Assembly (NCBI GenBank): GCA_035548375.1
Contig: DASZTG010000071.1
Coordinates: 1 to 64,000, forward strand
Reading direction: 5' to 3'
DNA length: 64,000 nt
Source: JACQAP01 sp035548375
Lineage (GTDB): Bacteria > Pseudomonadota > Gammaproteobacteria > Burkholderiales > JACQAP01
Below, piece by piece: positions 53,115 through 61,930 of the stretch. The position numbers and the translations under genes are program-made. The notes beneath the pieces are model-generated. The model was not told the origin of the DNA. It ran no database searches and was given only the letters and a program-made list of their open reading frames with translations. The stretch's first letter is position 1. Every line of letters begins with the position of its first letter.

Positions 53115-54035
53115 ATGGCTTCGCGCTCCCTGCCATTCGCCGTCCTCGGCGCGGGCGTCGTCATCGTTTCGTTTGCCGCCATCCTGATCCGCTTCGCGCA
53201 TGCCGAAGGCGTGGCGTCGCTTGCGATTGCGAGCGTGCGCTTGTCCGTCGCTGCGCTGATCCTGGCACCCTTCGCATGGCTGCGGGCCGGCCGCGAGATG
53301 CTGGCACTGCAACGCCGCGAACTCCTGCTGTGCCTGCTGTCCGGGACGTTGCTCGCCATCCATTTCTGGGCCTGGATCACCTCGCTGGAACACACTTCCG
53401 TCGCAAGCAGCACGGCATTGGTGACGACCAATCCCCTGTGGGTCGCGCTGGCCTCGGCCCTGTTCCTGCGGGAACGCCCCGGCCGCAGTGCGTGGATCGG
53501 AGTCGTGTTGACGCTCGCCGGCAGCGCGATGATTTTCGTCGCCGATGCCGGCCGCAGCAGCCTGCCGGGAAATTCGACGATGCTCGGCAATGCGCTCGCA
53601 CTCATGGGTGCCGCCGCCGCGTCCGGCTACCTGCTCGCGGGTCGCGCGCTGCGCGCACGCGTATCGCTGACTGCGTACCTCTGGCTCGCCTATGCCAGCG
53701 CGGCCGTGATCCTGGTCGTCGCCGCGCTCTCAACCGGTATCACCTTCGGATCAGTACCGGAATCCGCGTGGATATTCATGATCGCGCTCGGGATAGGCCC
53801 GCAACTGCTGGGGCACACTTCCTTCAATTGGGCGTTGCGGCGCTTGAGCGCGACCTTCGTCGCTGTCGCCATTCTTGGCGAGCCGGTCGGGGCGGCGATA
53901 CTTGCCTGGTTCTTTTTCGGCGAAGGTTTCAGCGCGCCGCAATTCGCGGGCTTCGCCCTGCTGCTTGCCGGCATTTTTCTCGCCGCGCGCGACGAAGTCA
54001 GATCAGGAAAACCGTCGCCAGGCCCAGGAAAATGA
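53115..54035 (+). CDS. EamA/DMT-superfamily transporter
   Basis: 306 aa with about ten membrane spans arranged as two EamA repeats; the helices begin at AVLGAGVVIVSFAAILI and recur after ALALMGAAAASGYLLAGRA. The inner motif EHTSVASSTALVTTNPLWVA and ATFVAVAILGEPVGAA are typical of RhaT/YdcZ-type permeases. Substrate unknown; some members export amino acids. Its 3' end overlaps the convergent mgtE gene by 38 nt, so no terminator fits between them. Confidence 0.92.
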   Translation: MASRSLPFAVLGAGVVIVSFAAILIRFAHAEGVASLAIASVRLSVAALILAPFAWLRAGREMLALQRRELLLCLLSGTLLAIHFWAWITSLEHTSVASSTALVTTNPLWVALASALFLRERPGRSAWIGVVLTLAGSAMIFVADAGRSSLPGNSTMLGNALALMGAAAASGYLLAGRALRARVSLTAYLWLAYASAAVILVVAALSTGITFGSVPESAWIFMIALGIGPQLLGHTSFNWALRRLSATFVAVAILGEPVGAAILAWFFFGEGFSAPQFAGFALLLAGIFLAARDEVRSGKPSPGPGK

Positions 54036-55443
54036 AAAATCCCATGCTGTCCGTGGTGAAGGTGAGCAGCACGCTGGACCCGATGGCGGGATCGCGCCCC
54101 ATTTTCTGCATGAGCAGGGGGACGAGCATGCCGACCAGCGCGCCGACGAGCAGGTTCAGCAACATGGCGCCTGTCATGACCAGGCCCAGCGCCAGGCTGC
54201 GATAGAGGAAATACGCGAACAGGCCGGCAACGCCGCCCCAGACCGCGCCATTGAGCAGGCTGATCGCAAGCTCCTTGGCGATGAGCCTGCGTGCGTTGTC
54301 CGGCGTCACCTGGCCAAGCGCAAGTGACCGGATGATCAGTGTCGTAGTCTGGTTCCCGGAATTGCCGGCGATGCCCGCCACGATCGGCATCAAGGTGGCG
54401 AGCGCGACCAGCCGTTCGATGGTTCCCTCGAACGCGCCGATCACGCGCGAAGCGAAAAACGCCGTGCCGAGGTTGACCGCCAGCCACAGCCAGCGGTTTT
54501 TCGCGCTTTTCCACACGGACGCGAAAATGTCCTCTTCTTCGCGCAGGCCGGCCTGGCTGAGCTGCTCTTCCTCGTTGCGCTGGCGGATGAAATCCACGAC
54601 CACGTCCACCGTCACGCGCCCCACCAGGCGGCACGCCTGGTCGACAACGGGCGCCGAAACCAGGTCGTAGCGCTCGAAGGACTGCGCGGCCTGCTGCGCC
54701 TTGTCGTCCGGCGACAGCGTGATGTAGTCGGTTTTCATGACCGTCCCCACCAGCACGTCGGGATCGGTCACGATCAGCCGGTTGATCGGCAGGATGCCCT
54801 TGACGATGTCGTCGCGGTCGACCACGAACACCTGGTCCGTGTGATCCGGCAGCTCGTCCATGCGCCGCAGGTAGCGCAGCACGACTTCCAGGGTGACGTC
54901 CTCGCGTACCGACACCATGTCGAAGTCCATGAGCGCGCCGACGGAATCCTCCGGGTAGGACATCGCGGCGCGCAACTGCTCGCGCTCCTCGACCGGCATC
55001 GAGTGCAGGACGTCATCGACCACGTCCTGCGGCAGGTCGGGCACGAGGTCGGCGATCTCGTCGGTATCGAGCTGCTCCGTGGCCGCGACGAGTTCCTTCG
55101 CGTCCATGTTGTCGATGAGGGTCTCTCGGACCGCGTCGGAAACCTCGAGCAGGATCTCGCCGTCGCGCTCGGCCTTGACGAGCTCCCATACCACCAGGCG
55201 CTCGTCGAGCGGCAGCGCCTCGAGGATGTGGGCGACGTCGGCGGGATGCAGCAGGTCGAGCTTCTTCTGCAGCTCGACGACGTTCTGCTTGTGGACCAGC
55301 GACTCGACGAGCTCGTGCCGCGGCATGTCCTGCTTGTGGACCATGTCCTCGACGATGCGGTGCTTCTGCAGCAGCGCGCGAATCTGCTCCAGCGCCTCCT
55401 GCAGGCCTTGCGTGCGCTGTTTTCTTTTTGCGGCTCTCGCCAT
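53998..55443 (-). CDS. mgtE: Magnesium transporter MgtE
   Basis: 481 aa. A cytoplasmic N domain (about residues 1-150, with HPADVAHILEALPLDERL) is followed by paired CBS domains (VGALMDFDMVSVREDVTLEV and VGTVMKTDYITLSPDD) that gate the pore, then five spans with MPIVAGIAGNSGNQTTTLI, the selectivity segment. It imports Mg2+ down the membrane potential, with feedback by intracellular Mg2+. The C-terminus overlaps the EamA gene on the other strand. Confidence 0.95.
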   Translation of the reverse strand: MARAAKRKQRTQGLQEALEQIRALLQKHRIVEDMVHKQDMPRHELVESLVHKQNVVELQKKLDLLHPADVAHILEALPLDERLVVWELVKAERDGEILLEVSDAVRETLIDNMDAKELVAATEQLDTDEIADLVPDLPQDVVDDVLHSMPVEEREQLRAAMSYPEDSVGALMDFDMVSVREDVTLEVVLRYLRRMDELPDHTDQVFVVDRDDIVKGILPINRLIVTDPDVLVGTVMKTDYITLSPDDKAQQAAQSFERYDLVSAPVVDQACRLVGRVTVDVVVDFIRQRNEEEQLSQAGLREEEDIFASVWKSAKNRWLWLAVNLGTAFFASRVIGAFEGTIERLVALATLMPIVAGIAGNSGNQTTTLIIRSLALGQVTPDNARRLIAKELAISLLNGAVWGGVAGLFAYFLYRSLALGLVMTGAMLLNLLVGALVGMLVPLLMQKMGRDPAIGSSVLLTFTTDSMGFFIFLGLATVFLI

Positions 55444-55495
55444 CGTCTCTGGTCCGGGTAGCGGTCAGCCGAAGAATACTGCATGTGTGCGCCCG

Positions 55496-55531
55496 GAAAA
55501 AACAAAAGCGGGGCCTGCCTGCAGGCCCCGC
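55496..55531 (-). terminator. Intrinsic terminator of the NTF2-like gene
   Basis: On the minus strand GCGGGGCCTG-CAGG-CAGGCCCCGC forms a 10-bp stem followed by TTTTGTTTTTTC. It lies 21 nt after the stop and insulates mgtE from this gene. Confidence 0.92.
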
Positions 55532-55552
55532 CCCGTGCGAACGGCTCGCTGG

Positions 55553-56017
55553 CTATTGCTTCGCCGGCGTGCGCGTCGCTTCCCAGGAAATGAATTCCAG
55601 GCCGTTGTCGCGCTTGGCCCAGATGCTGTGGAAGCGGATCTCGACCGCCAGGTCCTGGCCCTTCACGGTGACGTCGAAGTTACCCAGGCCGGAGATGATG
55701 GCGATGCAGCCGTAGGTCCGCACGGTCACGTCGCTGCGGCGCATGACGCGATACTTCACGGTTCCGGATTTCAGCGAATCGATGTAGCTCGCCTTGGTAT
55801 CGACGACGGCGGACGAATGGATGTACACGAGGTCGTTGCCGATCAGCTTCTGCAGCGCGCCGTAGTCGTCGCCCATTTGCGCGGCATAGCGCGCGTCCTC
55901 TGCAGCCTGCGCTTCGTCCGCGGTCACCGGTCCGCCGCAGTCTCCCGCCTGCGCCGTGCGCGCGGCGCCCGTTGCCAGCATTGCAAGGCCAAGAAGCAGC
56001 CATCCAAACCGTTTCAT
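55553..56017 (-). CDS. Exported NTF2-like / SnoaL-type (DUF4440) protein
   Basis: 154 aa. A signal peptide (residues 1-24, MKRFGWLLLGLAMLATGAAR to AQA) is followed by a cone-shaped NTF2-like fold: AQAAEDARYAAQMGDDYGAL, DLVYIHSSAVVDTKASYIDS, DVTVRTYGCIAIISG and RFHSIWAKRDNGLEFISWEA. Such domains often bind small hydrophobic ligands or act as unusual enzymes. GGAGGA precedes the ATG at 56017. It ends at a strong terminator. Partner and substrate are unknown. Confidence 0.85.
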   Translation of the reverse strand: MKRFGWLLLGLAMLATGAARTAQAGDCGGPVTADEAQAAEDARYAAQMGDDYGALQKLIGNDLVYIHSSAVVDTKASYIDSLKSGTVKYRVMRRSDVTVRTYGCIAIISGLGNFDVTVKGQDLAVEIRFHSIWAKRDNGLEFISWEATRTPAKQ

Positions 56018-56131
56018 CGTTCCTCCCATGTTGTTTGCTTCGTCGTTGTGGATACCGGCGGGGACCCGCCGATCCGCCATTAAACGCCAGATTCGCGCGA
56101 TGGTGTACATGGGGTCCGATAATACCGCCGG

Positions 56132-56965
56132 CTATTGCGGCGTCAGCACGGCCAGCGGCTTGGCATCGCAGCCGACCTTCTTGCCGGCGAGCCGGGCCGG
56201 CAGTATCGCGAGCTTGCCGTCCTTCCAGCGGTATCCGAAGCGCATGCGTGCCGCCTCGGCGCCCTTGCCCGCATTGGCCGAGGCATCCGCCTCGCTCTGC
56301 AGGTAGTCGCAGGCCGCGGCGGGGTCGTTCAGCGACAGCTCGTAGTTGAATTTCCGGTCGGGCCAGGTCGCCTCGCCGTTTTCCGCGAAAATCCACGGCC
56401 GGCCTTGCTCGTCGCTGTATTTTCCGGCGAGCACGAAGCGATTCAGCTGCGGGCTCAATTCGCCCGGAATCGGCACGTAATCGGCCCACTTGCCCTTCAT
56501 GAAGTCGGGTTCGGCGACCCGCAGCTTGTCGAATTTTCCCTGGGCATTGCGCGTGCCCTCGAAGCGGATGTACTTCGCATCGCTGCCCGAAGTCGGCTTG
56601 TCGTCTGCGCCTACCACCAGCCGGTATGCGCCTGGCTTGCCGTCGGGCTCGACGTCGAGCACGACCTGCAGGGATGCCGTGTTGAAATCCGTGACGACGA
56701 TCGGATAGGCGCGCCCGTCGCGGCGGATGGCGATGACCACGGGCTTGGCTTTCCTGGCCGCGGCGTGCGGGCTCTTCAGCGCCGAGAGGACGCTCAGGTA
56801 GGCCTCGTTGATCCAGATGCCCTCGACGTCCTTGATGAATACGCGGTCCTTTCGCGCCGCCGGCGCCGCCTGGCCCGCCGGCGTTTCCGCGGCCAGCGAA
56901 CCGGCGAAAAATGCGAAAAGAAGCGCTGCTGCGATGCGCAGTCGCACGATGTTGCTTGTCCCCAT
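56132..56965 (-). CDS. Exported protein of unknown function
   Basis: 277 aa. A signal peptide (residues 1-26, ending SLAAE) is followed by a mature domain of about 250 residues with mixed beta-rich character (KDRVFIKDVEGIWINEAYLS, AYPIVVTDFNTASLQVVLDV, later AENGEATWPDRKFNYELSLN). Cysteines occur near the C-terminus (ACDYLQSEADAS and VGCDAK). No family is recognised. GAGGA lies about 8 nt before the ATG. It lies 42 nt after the amidase and 114 nt before the NTF2-like gene, all on the minus strand. Confidence 0.78.
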   Translation of the reverse strand: MGTSNIVRLRIAAALLFAFFAGSLAAETPAGQAAPAARKDRVFIKDVEGIWINEAYLSVLSALKSPHAAARKAKPVVIAIRRDGRAYPIVVTDFNTASLQVVLDVEPDGKPGAYRLVVGADDKPTSGSDAKYIRFEGTRNAQGKFDKLRVAEPDFMKGKWADYVPIPGELSPQLNRFVLAGKYSDEQGRPWIFAENGEATWPDRKFNYELSLNDPAAACDYLQSEADASANAGKGAEAARMRFGYRWKDGKLAILPARLAGKKVGCDAKPLAVLTPQ

Positions 56966-57007
56966 GCTAATGATCCTCGAATGTCCTTGTTGTCATGCGA
57001 CCGCGCT

Positions 57008-58426
57008 TCACTTGGCCACGGCCGGATGGTTCTTCCAGAACCCCGTTGCCTGCTCGAAAGCATGCGCCATCTGCAGCACGCCGAAATCGTCCTGGTGGCG
57101 CCCGACGATCTGCAGGCCGACCGGCAGGCCAGCCGCGCTGAATCCCGCCGGGACGGATAGCGCAGGCGCGCCAGTCACGGTGACGTAGTAGCAGGAACGC
57201 ATCCAGTCGATGTACGTCTCGAGCGGCTTGCCGTCGATCTGCATCGGATAGGGAACGTCGACGTCGAACGGCAGGACCTGCGAGACCGGCGCGACCAGGA
57301 AGTCGTATTTTTCCATGAAGCCGCGCATGCGCTCGAACAGCTGCGTGCGCTTGATTTCCGCGGCGCCGAGCTGCGGGCCGGTGAGTTTCCGGCCTTCCTC
57401 GATGTTCCAGACCACGGTGTCCTTCATCTGCGCGCGCCGCGCTTCCAGCAGGTGGCCGAAGGACATCTCGAAATTCCATGCGCGCACGACGCTGAAAATC
57501 TCGTCCGCATCGCGCAGGTCGGGCGTTGCGTCCTCGACCACGCATCCGAGGTCGGTGAAAGTCTCGCGCTGCGCATCCATCAGCCGGAGGATTTCCGGTT
57601 CGACCGGCAGGCCGCCCAGGTCGCGGCTCCAGGCCACGCGCACGCCCTTCATGCTGCGCTCGAGCGGTCTGCAGAAGACGCGGCCGGGTTCCTGCAATGA
57701 AATCGGCGAGCGCGCGTCGGGCCCGGATATCACCGACATCATCAGCGCCACGTCGCGCGCGGTCCTCGCCATCGGCCCGACCACGCTCATCGAAGACCAG
57801 CCGGAAATGCTTGGCCAGTTGGGCACGCGGCCGGTGGACGGACGCAAGCCGACCACGTTGCAGAAGCTCGCCGGATTGCGCAGGCTACCGCCCATGTCGG
57901 ACCCGTCCGCGATCGGCAGCAGGCCGCAGGCCAGTGCCACCGCGGCTCCGCCGCTGCTGCCGCCGCAGGTCTTGCCCAGGTCGTAGGGATTGCGGGTCGC
58001 CCCGAATACCGTATTGAAGGTCTGCGAGCCGGCGCCGAATTCCGGCGTGTTGGTCTTGCCGATGGTGATCGCGCCGGCTTTCTTCAGGCGCTCGACGATG
58101 ATCGCGTCGGCCTCCGGCACGAAGTCCTTGAAGATCGGCGAGCCGAAAGTCGTGCGGATGCCCTTTGCCGGGGTCAGGTCCTTGTGTGCGACCGGCAGGC
58201 CGGCCAGCGGGCCGGGATCCTCGCCGCGCGCGATGGCTTCATCCACGGCTCGCGCGCCCGCCCGGCCCAGCTCCGGCAGGAAGGTGACGACGGCATTGAC
58301 CGCCGGATTGACGCGCTCGATGCGTGCGATATGGGCATCCATGACCTCGACCGCGGACAGTTCGCGTGCGCGAACGCGGCGCGCCAGTTCGTGGGCGGGC
58401 AGGAAACACGGATCGTCGGAATTCAT
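57008..58426 (-). CDS. Amidase-signature family amidase
   Basis: 472 aa, cytoplasmic. The Ser-cisSer-Lys triad is visible as PVAHKDLTPAKG (lysine) and GGSSGGAAVALACGLLPIAD (serines), with the downstream GSDMGGSLRNPAS. Amidase-signature enzymes hydrolyse acyl amides; this one could act on aryl amides, and it is not GatA since no gatC or gatB is nearby. The gene may be co-transcribed with the peptidase operon upstream (59-nt gap). Start at ATG 58426, with GAGG 8 nt upstream. Confidence 0.92.
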   Translation of the reverse strand: MNSDDPCFLPAHELARRVRARELSAVEVMDAHIARIERVNPAVNAVVTFLPELGRAGARAVDEAIARGEDPGPLAGLPVAHKDLTPAKGIRTTFGSPIFKDFVPEADAIIVERLKKAGAITIGKTNTPEFGAGSQTFNTVFGATRNPYDLGKTCGGSSGGAAVALACGLLPIADGSDMGGSLRNPASFCNVVGLRPSTGRVPNWPSISGWSSMSVVGPMARTARDVALMMSVISGPDARSPISLQEPGRVFCRPLERSMKGVRVAWSRDLGGLPVEPEILRLMDAQRETFTDLGCVVEDATPDLRDADEIFSVVRAWNFEMSFGHLLEARRAQMKDTVVWNIEEGRKLTGPQLGAAEIKRTQLFERMRGFMEKYDFLVAPVSQVLPFDVDVPYPMQIDGKPLETYIDWMRSCYYVTVTGAPALSVPAGFSAAGLPVGLQIVGRHQDDFGVLQMAHAFEQATGFWKNHPAVAK

Positions 58427-58485
58427 CGCATCGCCTCGGGAAAAGGCGCACATGGTAGCCGAATCGCGGACACGGGTACGCGAGG

Positions 58486-59907
58486 TCAGCGCGCGGGCTG
58501 CGTGAGCGCCTCCCGGCCGGCGGCCCAGGGCGCGGAGGCATCGAAAGTTACCCCACCCGCGTCGACCTTGACACCGGCGCGGGCGAACACTGCCTCGTAG
58601 TCGGGGAAACCGTCGGACGCGAACTGGTTGCGGACCGCTTCGCTGAACACTGTCGTCCCGGTGAGCTCGTCCAGCCTGGCGATGACTTCTTCTGCGCTCC
58701 AGCGCCGGTCCTGCGCGTTGCAGCAACGCGCGAATTGCTCAAGTGCCATGTCGAGTGTCTGTTTGCCGCCGGTGCGTTCCCGCAAATCGAGATCGGCGGC
58801 AAGCATCAACGCCGCGCCCGCCCAATACACCCGCCGGTACATTCCGCCATAAGCGATCCGCTCGTTGGCGCGCGCGAGCGACGTGCCGGGAGCCGTCCGC
58901 TCGCCAAGCTCGAATCCGTCATGCATGCGTCGCCAGGCTTCCTCGGTGCCGGTCGCGCCGCCGCGGGCCATCAGCGTGTTTTGCAAATAAGTCGGCACGC
59001 CCTCGTACAGCCAGCCGTCGCGCGATACCACGTACGGCAGGAAAAGGTGCGACATCTCGTGCGTCAGGCTCCAGTCGCTCTCGAACGCCTCCAGTGCCTG
59101 GTTCGGGGTGACGAAGAGGTGTATCGCCGGACCGCCGCCGCGCGAGACATAGGCCCACGGCACCGGACCGCGTCCGCGCGGCGTGGGCGCCACGACGACC
59201 TGCACCGATCCGACCGGAAACCTGCCGTAGAGCTGCACGGCGTTGTGCGCCGCAGACGCGATCCACTTGATGAATTTCTCCTCGTAGGCCGGCGTTCCCA
59301 GGCTTACCAGGCTGACATGCAGGACGGCTCCGGGCACTTCGATGTCCTGCAACCGCAGGCGCCCGAATGCGACGACGCCGGGCCAATTGGCCGGTGTCGT
59401 GCCGACGAGATAGACCGGCCTGCCCTGCGCGTCCGTCTCGCGCCGCCAGGGCGTGGATACCTCGACGCCGGGCGGCAACCTGAAGCGCAATTCGATGGAA
59501 GCCGTGCCGTCGGCCGCGCGCCAGAACCATTCCCCGATGGAGGTGAGCATGCTGCCGCCGACGCGCCGGGTTTCCGGCCCGCCGGTCTGCGTGCTGCCTT
59601 GTGCGGGATCGAGCTTGACGGCGTAGTCGATGCAGGCATTTTCCGGCGCCGCATCGAGCACGATTTTGTCGCCGTCGGCCTCGAGCGCGCGGCCGTCCAT
59701 GCGCAGGGATTCGAGGTAGAAGCGCGCGCCGTCGGTTTCCGCAACCAAGGCTTGCGGGGCCTTGCCTTCGAAGCAGGCGTGCACCGTCATCCGTTCCAGG
59801 GTCGGATCGATCGCGACCTCGTAGCGATGGGTATCCGCCCACGCGCCCAGGGAAGCGGCGGCGAACGCCATGCCCGTGAAGGCCGCGCAAGCCAGGACGC
59901 GGCTCAT
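58486..59907 (-). CDS. Secreted M61-like gluzincin metallopeptidase, copy B
   Basis: 473 aa. A signal peptide (residues 1-25, ending AWA) precedes a beta-rich N-terminal domain and a zinc peptidase domain. The metal site is HEMSH (H283, E284, H287) with E302 in GWLYEGVPTYLQ, an HExxH-x14-E spacing close to glycyl aminopeptidase-like M61 enzymes. Conserved cysteines are in VHACFEG, ENACIDYAV and FARCCNAQD. It is a paralogue of the gene at 60373-61830, sharing PWAYV, HExSHLxLPYV and GKQ-LD-AL motifs. Its start overlaps the DUF2214 gene by 4 nt. Confidence 0.75.
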   Translation of the reverse strand: MSRVLACAAFTGMAFAAASLGAWADTHRYEVAIDPTLERMTVHACFEGKAPQALVAETDGARFYLESLRMDGRALEADGDKIVLDAAPENACIDYAVKLDPAQGSTQTGGPETRRVGGSMLTSIGEWFWRAADGTASIELRFRLPPGVEVSTPWRRETDAQGRPVYLVGTTPANWPGVVAFGRLRLQDIEVPGAVLHVSLVSLGTPAYEEKFIKWIASAAHNAVQLYGRFPVGSVQVVVAPTPRGRGPVPWAYVSRGGGPAIHLFVTPNQALEAFESDWSLTHEMSHLFLPYVVSRDGWLYEGVPTYLQNTLMARGGATGTEEAWRRMHDGFELGERTAPGTSLARANERIAYGGMYRRVYWAGAALMLAADLDLRERTGGKQTLDMALEQFARCCNAQDRRWSAEEVIARLDELTGTTVFSEAVRNQFASDGFPDYEAVFARAGVKVDAGGVTFDASAPWAAGREALTQPAR

Positions 59908-60365
59908 TGCCCGGCCTGCAGGCCGATGCCGCGCGCCATCAGCGTCGCCATCAGCGGAATGAAGACGAAGAGGAGCAACTCGGCGGCGAGATAACGCCTC
60001 ACCCTGGCGACCTGGTAGTCCGCCGCGACGTTCGCGCCGCCGGATTTCAGGCTGCGCAGCCAGCGCAAGTACTGCAGAGTCGGCGGAATAGAGATCAGGC
60101 CCAGCGCCAGGAACAGCGCCATCTTGATGTGGAACACCGGATTGTGCAGGTAGAAGGCCGCGCCCTTGCCGAACCAGACGACGCGCAGGACGCCCGTGAC
60201 GAGCGCCAATACTGCGGCGATCAGGTAGAACAGGTCGATCCGCGCGAGCGTGCGTACCCGCGCGTCGGGAATGCCGGGCACGCAGTAGAGATGCTCGACC
60301 ACGAGAATGACGGCAATGGAAATCATCGCCACGTAGTGCAGGTAGGCAACCAGCGCGCTCGCCAT
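59904..60365 (-). CDS. DUF2214 family membrane protein
   Basis: 153 aa with about four membrane spans (ALVAYLHYVAMISIAVILVV, LFYLIAAVLALVTGVLRVVW, IKMALFLALGLISIPPTL and LLFVFIPLMATLMA). Histidines in the first span (YLHYVAM) and EHLY are typical of DUF2214, some relatives of which are cytochrome-like. Function unknown. It lies in the middle of a three-gene operon, 7 nt after copy A and overlapping copy B by 4 nt. Start at ATG 60365. Confidence 0.85.
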   Translation of the reverse strand: MASALVAYLHYVAMISIAVILVVEHLYCVPGIPDARVRTLARIDLFYLIAAVLALVTGVLRVVWFGKGAAFYLHNPVFHIKMALFLALGLISIPPTLQYLRWLRSLKSGGANVAADYQVARVRRYLAAELLLFVFIPLMATLMARGIGLQAGQ

Positions 60366-60372
60366 CGTCACC

Positions 60373-61830
60373 TCACTGGATGACGGGCATGCCGCCGCCC
60401 ATGATCGCATCGCGAAGCTGCGTTTCGCTTTCCCCGGCCGAGAGTTCCAGGCCGCGCGGTCCGATGCCCAGGCCGAGCGCGCGATAGGTCGGCCCCAGGT
60501 CGGGAAAATCCTTGGACGCGACGTGCCGATCGTAGATTTCTCCGAACAGCCCGGTGCCGGTGACCTCGTCGAGCTTGGCGAAAAGCTCGCGGGCGGTCCA
60601 GGCGCGATCGCTGGAATGACAGCATTCGTTCAATGCAGCCAGCGCCGTGTCGAGCGATTGCTTGCCCGCTGTCAACTGGCGCAGGCGCACGTCGGCCATC
60701 AGCAATACGGCCGCGCCTTCCCAGTAGACGCGCATGTAGGTCTCCGCGCGGTACATGCTCTCCGTGGCCTGCGCCAGCGTGAGCCCCGGCGCGCTGTCCA
60801 TTCCCTTCGCGAAACCCGCGTGCAGCCGTTCCCAGGCGTCCGACGCGCGCATGCGTCCGTTTCGCGCGCGCAGCACGTTTTGATAATAGGTGGCAACGCC
60901 TTCGGACAGCCAGATGTCGTCGGTGTTGACGTAGGGCAGCAACAAGTGCGACAGCTCATGCACCGCGGTCCAGTCCTCGAAGAATTCCCGCATCGGCCGC
61001 CGCTGGTTGATGAAAAAGTGCGCGGCCGGGCTTCCTCCGCGTACGACATACGCCCACGGCGTCGGTTCGTTGCCGTGCGCGCCGGGCACGACCAATACCT
61101 GCGCCTGCGCCTGCGGGAAGCGGCCATACAGCGCGGCCACGGCTTGTGCCGCATCGCGCACCCACGCCTGGATCTGCTCGACGTCGGCCGGCGGCGTGCC
61201 ATCGAGCACGGCGAGCCGCAGCCGCGAATCGCCGACGCGTACGTCCGATTCGCGGAACCGCCCGAAGGCAACCGATGCCGGCCAGTCATAAGGGCTGCGC
61301 CCCATCCGGAAAGTTGGAATTTCCCCGGCCGGGGAGACAGGATCCCACGGCACGGACACGCTTACGCCCGCCGGAAGCACGAATGCGATCTCGATGTCTT
61401 CGTCGGGCTCGAGCCTTTCCGGCCGCCACAGCCAGATGCCCACCGAGGTCAGCAGGTCCCTGCCGATGTGATGGATCTTGTCGCCGGTGCGGTCATGCTG
61501 GCGAATCGCGTGCGTCACGTCCACCTGGTAGGCAACGCAGCCGTCCGGCGGCAGCGCTTTCAGGCTGATCGAGCCGGCGGGATCGATGGATTTGCGGCTG
61601 CCCTCGATGCGAAAGGCGGTGAGCGCCAGCGGCGCGTCGAGCGACTCCGCGACCAGGGCGGCCGGCGGCATCCCGGAAAAGCAGGCGCGAACCGCGAGCG
61701 TCGACAGTTCCGAATCGATGGCTACGGTGTAGTTGTGCACGCGCCCGGCGATGCCCGCGCCGTGCGCAAGCGAGACCCCGGCGCACATGAGCCAGGCCAA
61801 TGCCAATGCAACGACAATCGATCTGCGCAT
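60373..61830 (-). CDS. Secreted M61-like gluzincin metallopeptidase, copy A
   Basis: 485 aa, the first gene of the three-gene operon. A signal peptide (residues 1-22, MRRSIVVALALAWLMCAGVS to LAH) is followed by a beta domain and a peptidase domain. The zinc site HELSH (H291, E292, H295) is followed by E310 in IWLSEGVATYYQ. It shares copy B's whole layout, including conserved cysteines in VRACFSG, DGCVAYQV and LNECCHSSD. Either copy could be a pseudo-enzyme, but both metal sites look intact. Start at ATG 61830; no clear promoter is seen in the 100-nt gap after metH. Confidence 0.75.
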   Translation of the reverse strand: MRRSIVVALALAWLMCAGVSLAHGAGIAGRVHNYTVAIDSELSTLAVRACFSGMPPAALVAESLDAPLALTAFRIEGSRKSIDPAGSISLKALPPDGCVAYQVDVTHAIRQHDRTGDKIHHIGRDLLTSVGIWLWRPERLEPDEDIEIAFVLPAGVSVSVPWDPVSPAGEIPTFRMGRSPYDWPASVAFGRFRESDVRVGDSRLRLAVLDGTPPADVEQIQAWVRDAAQAVAALYGRFPQAQAQVLVVPGAHGNEPTPWAYVVRGGSPAAHFFINQRRPMREFFEDWTAVHELSHLLLPYVNTDDIWLSEGVATYYQNVLRARNGRMRASDAWERLHAGFAKGMDSAPGLTLAQATESMYRAETYMRVYWEGAAVLLMADVRLRQLTAGKQSLDTALAALNECCHSSDRAWTARELFAKLDEVTGTGLFGEIYDRHVASKDFPDLGPTYRALGLGIGPRGLELSAGESETQLRDAIMGGGMPVIQ

Positions 61831-61930
61831 GCGTTATTCGCCCGATACCCTGGACGTCATGTTACGCCGGACGGCGCCGCGGATTCAGTCCGCGGTTCAG
61901 CATTTGCAAACCGGCGTGGCAGCCGGCTCG

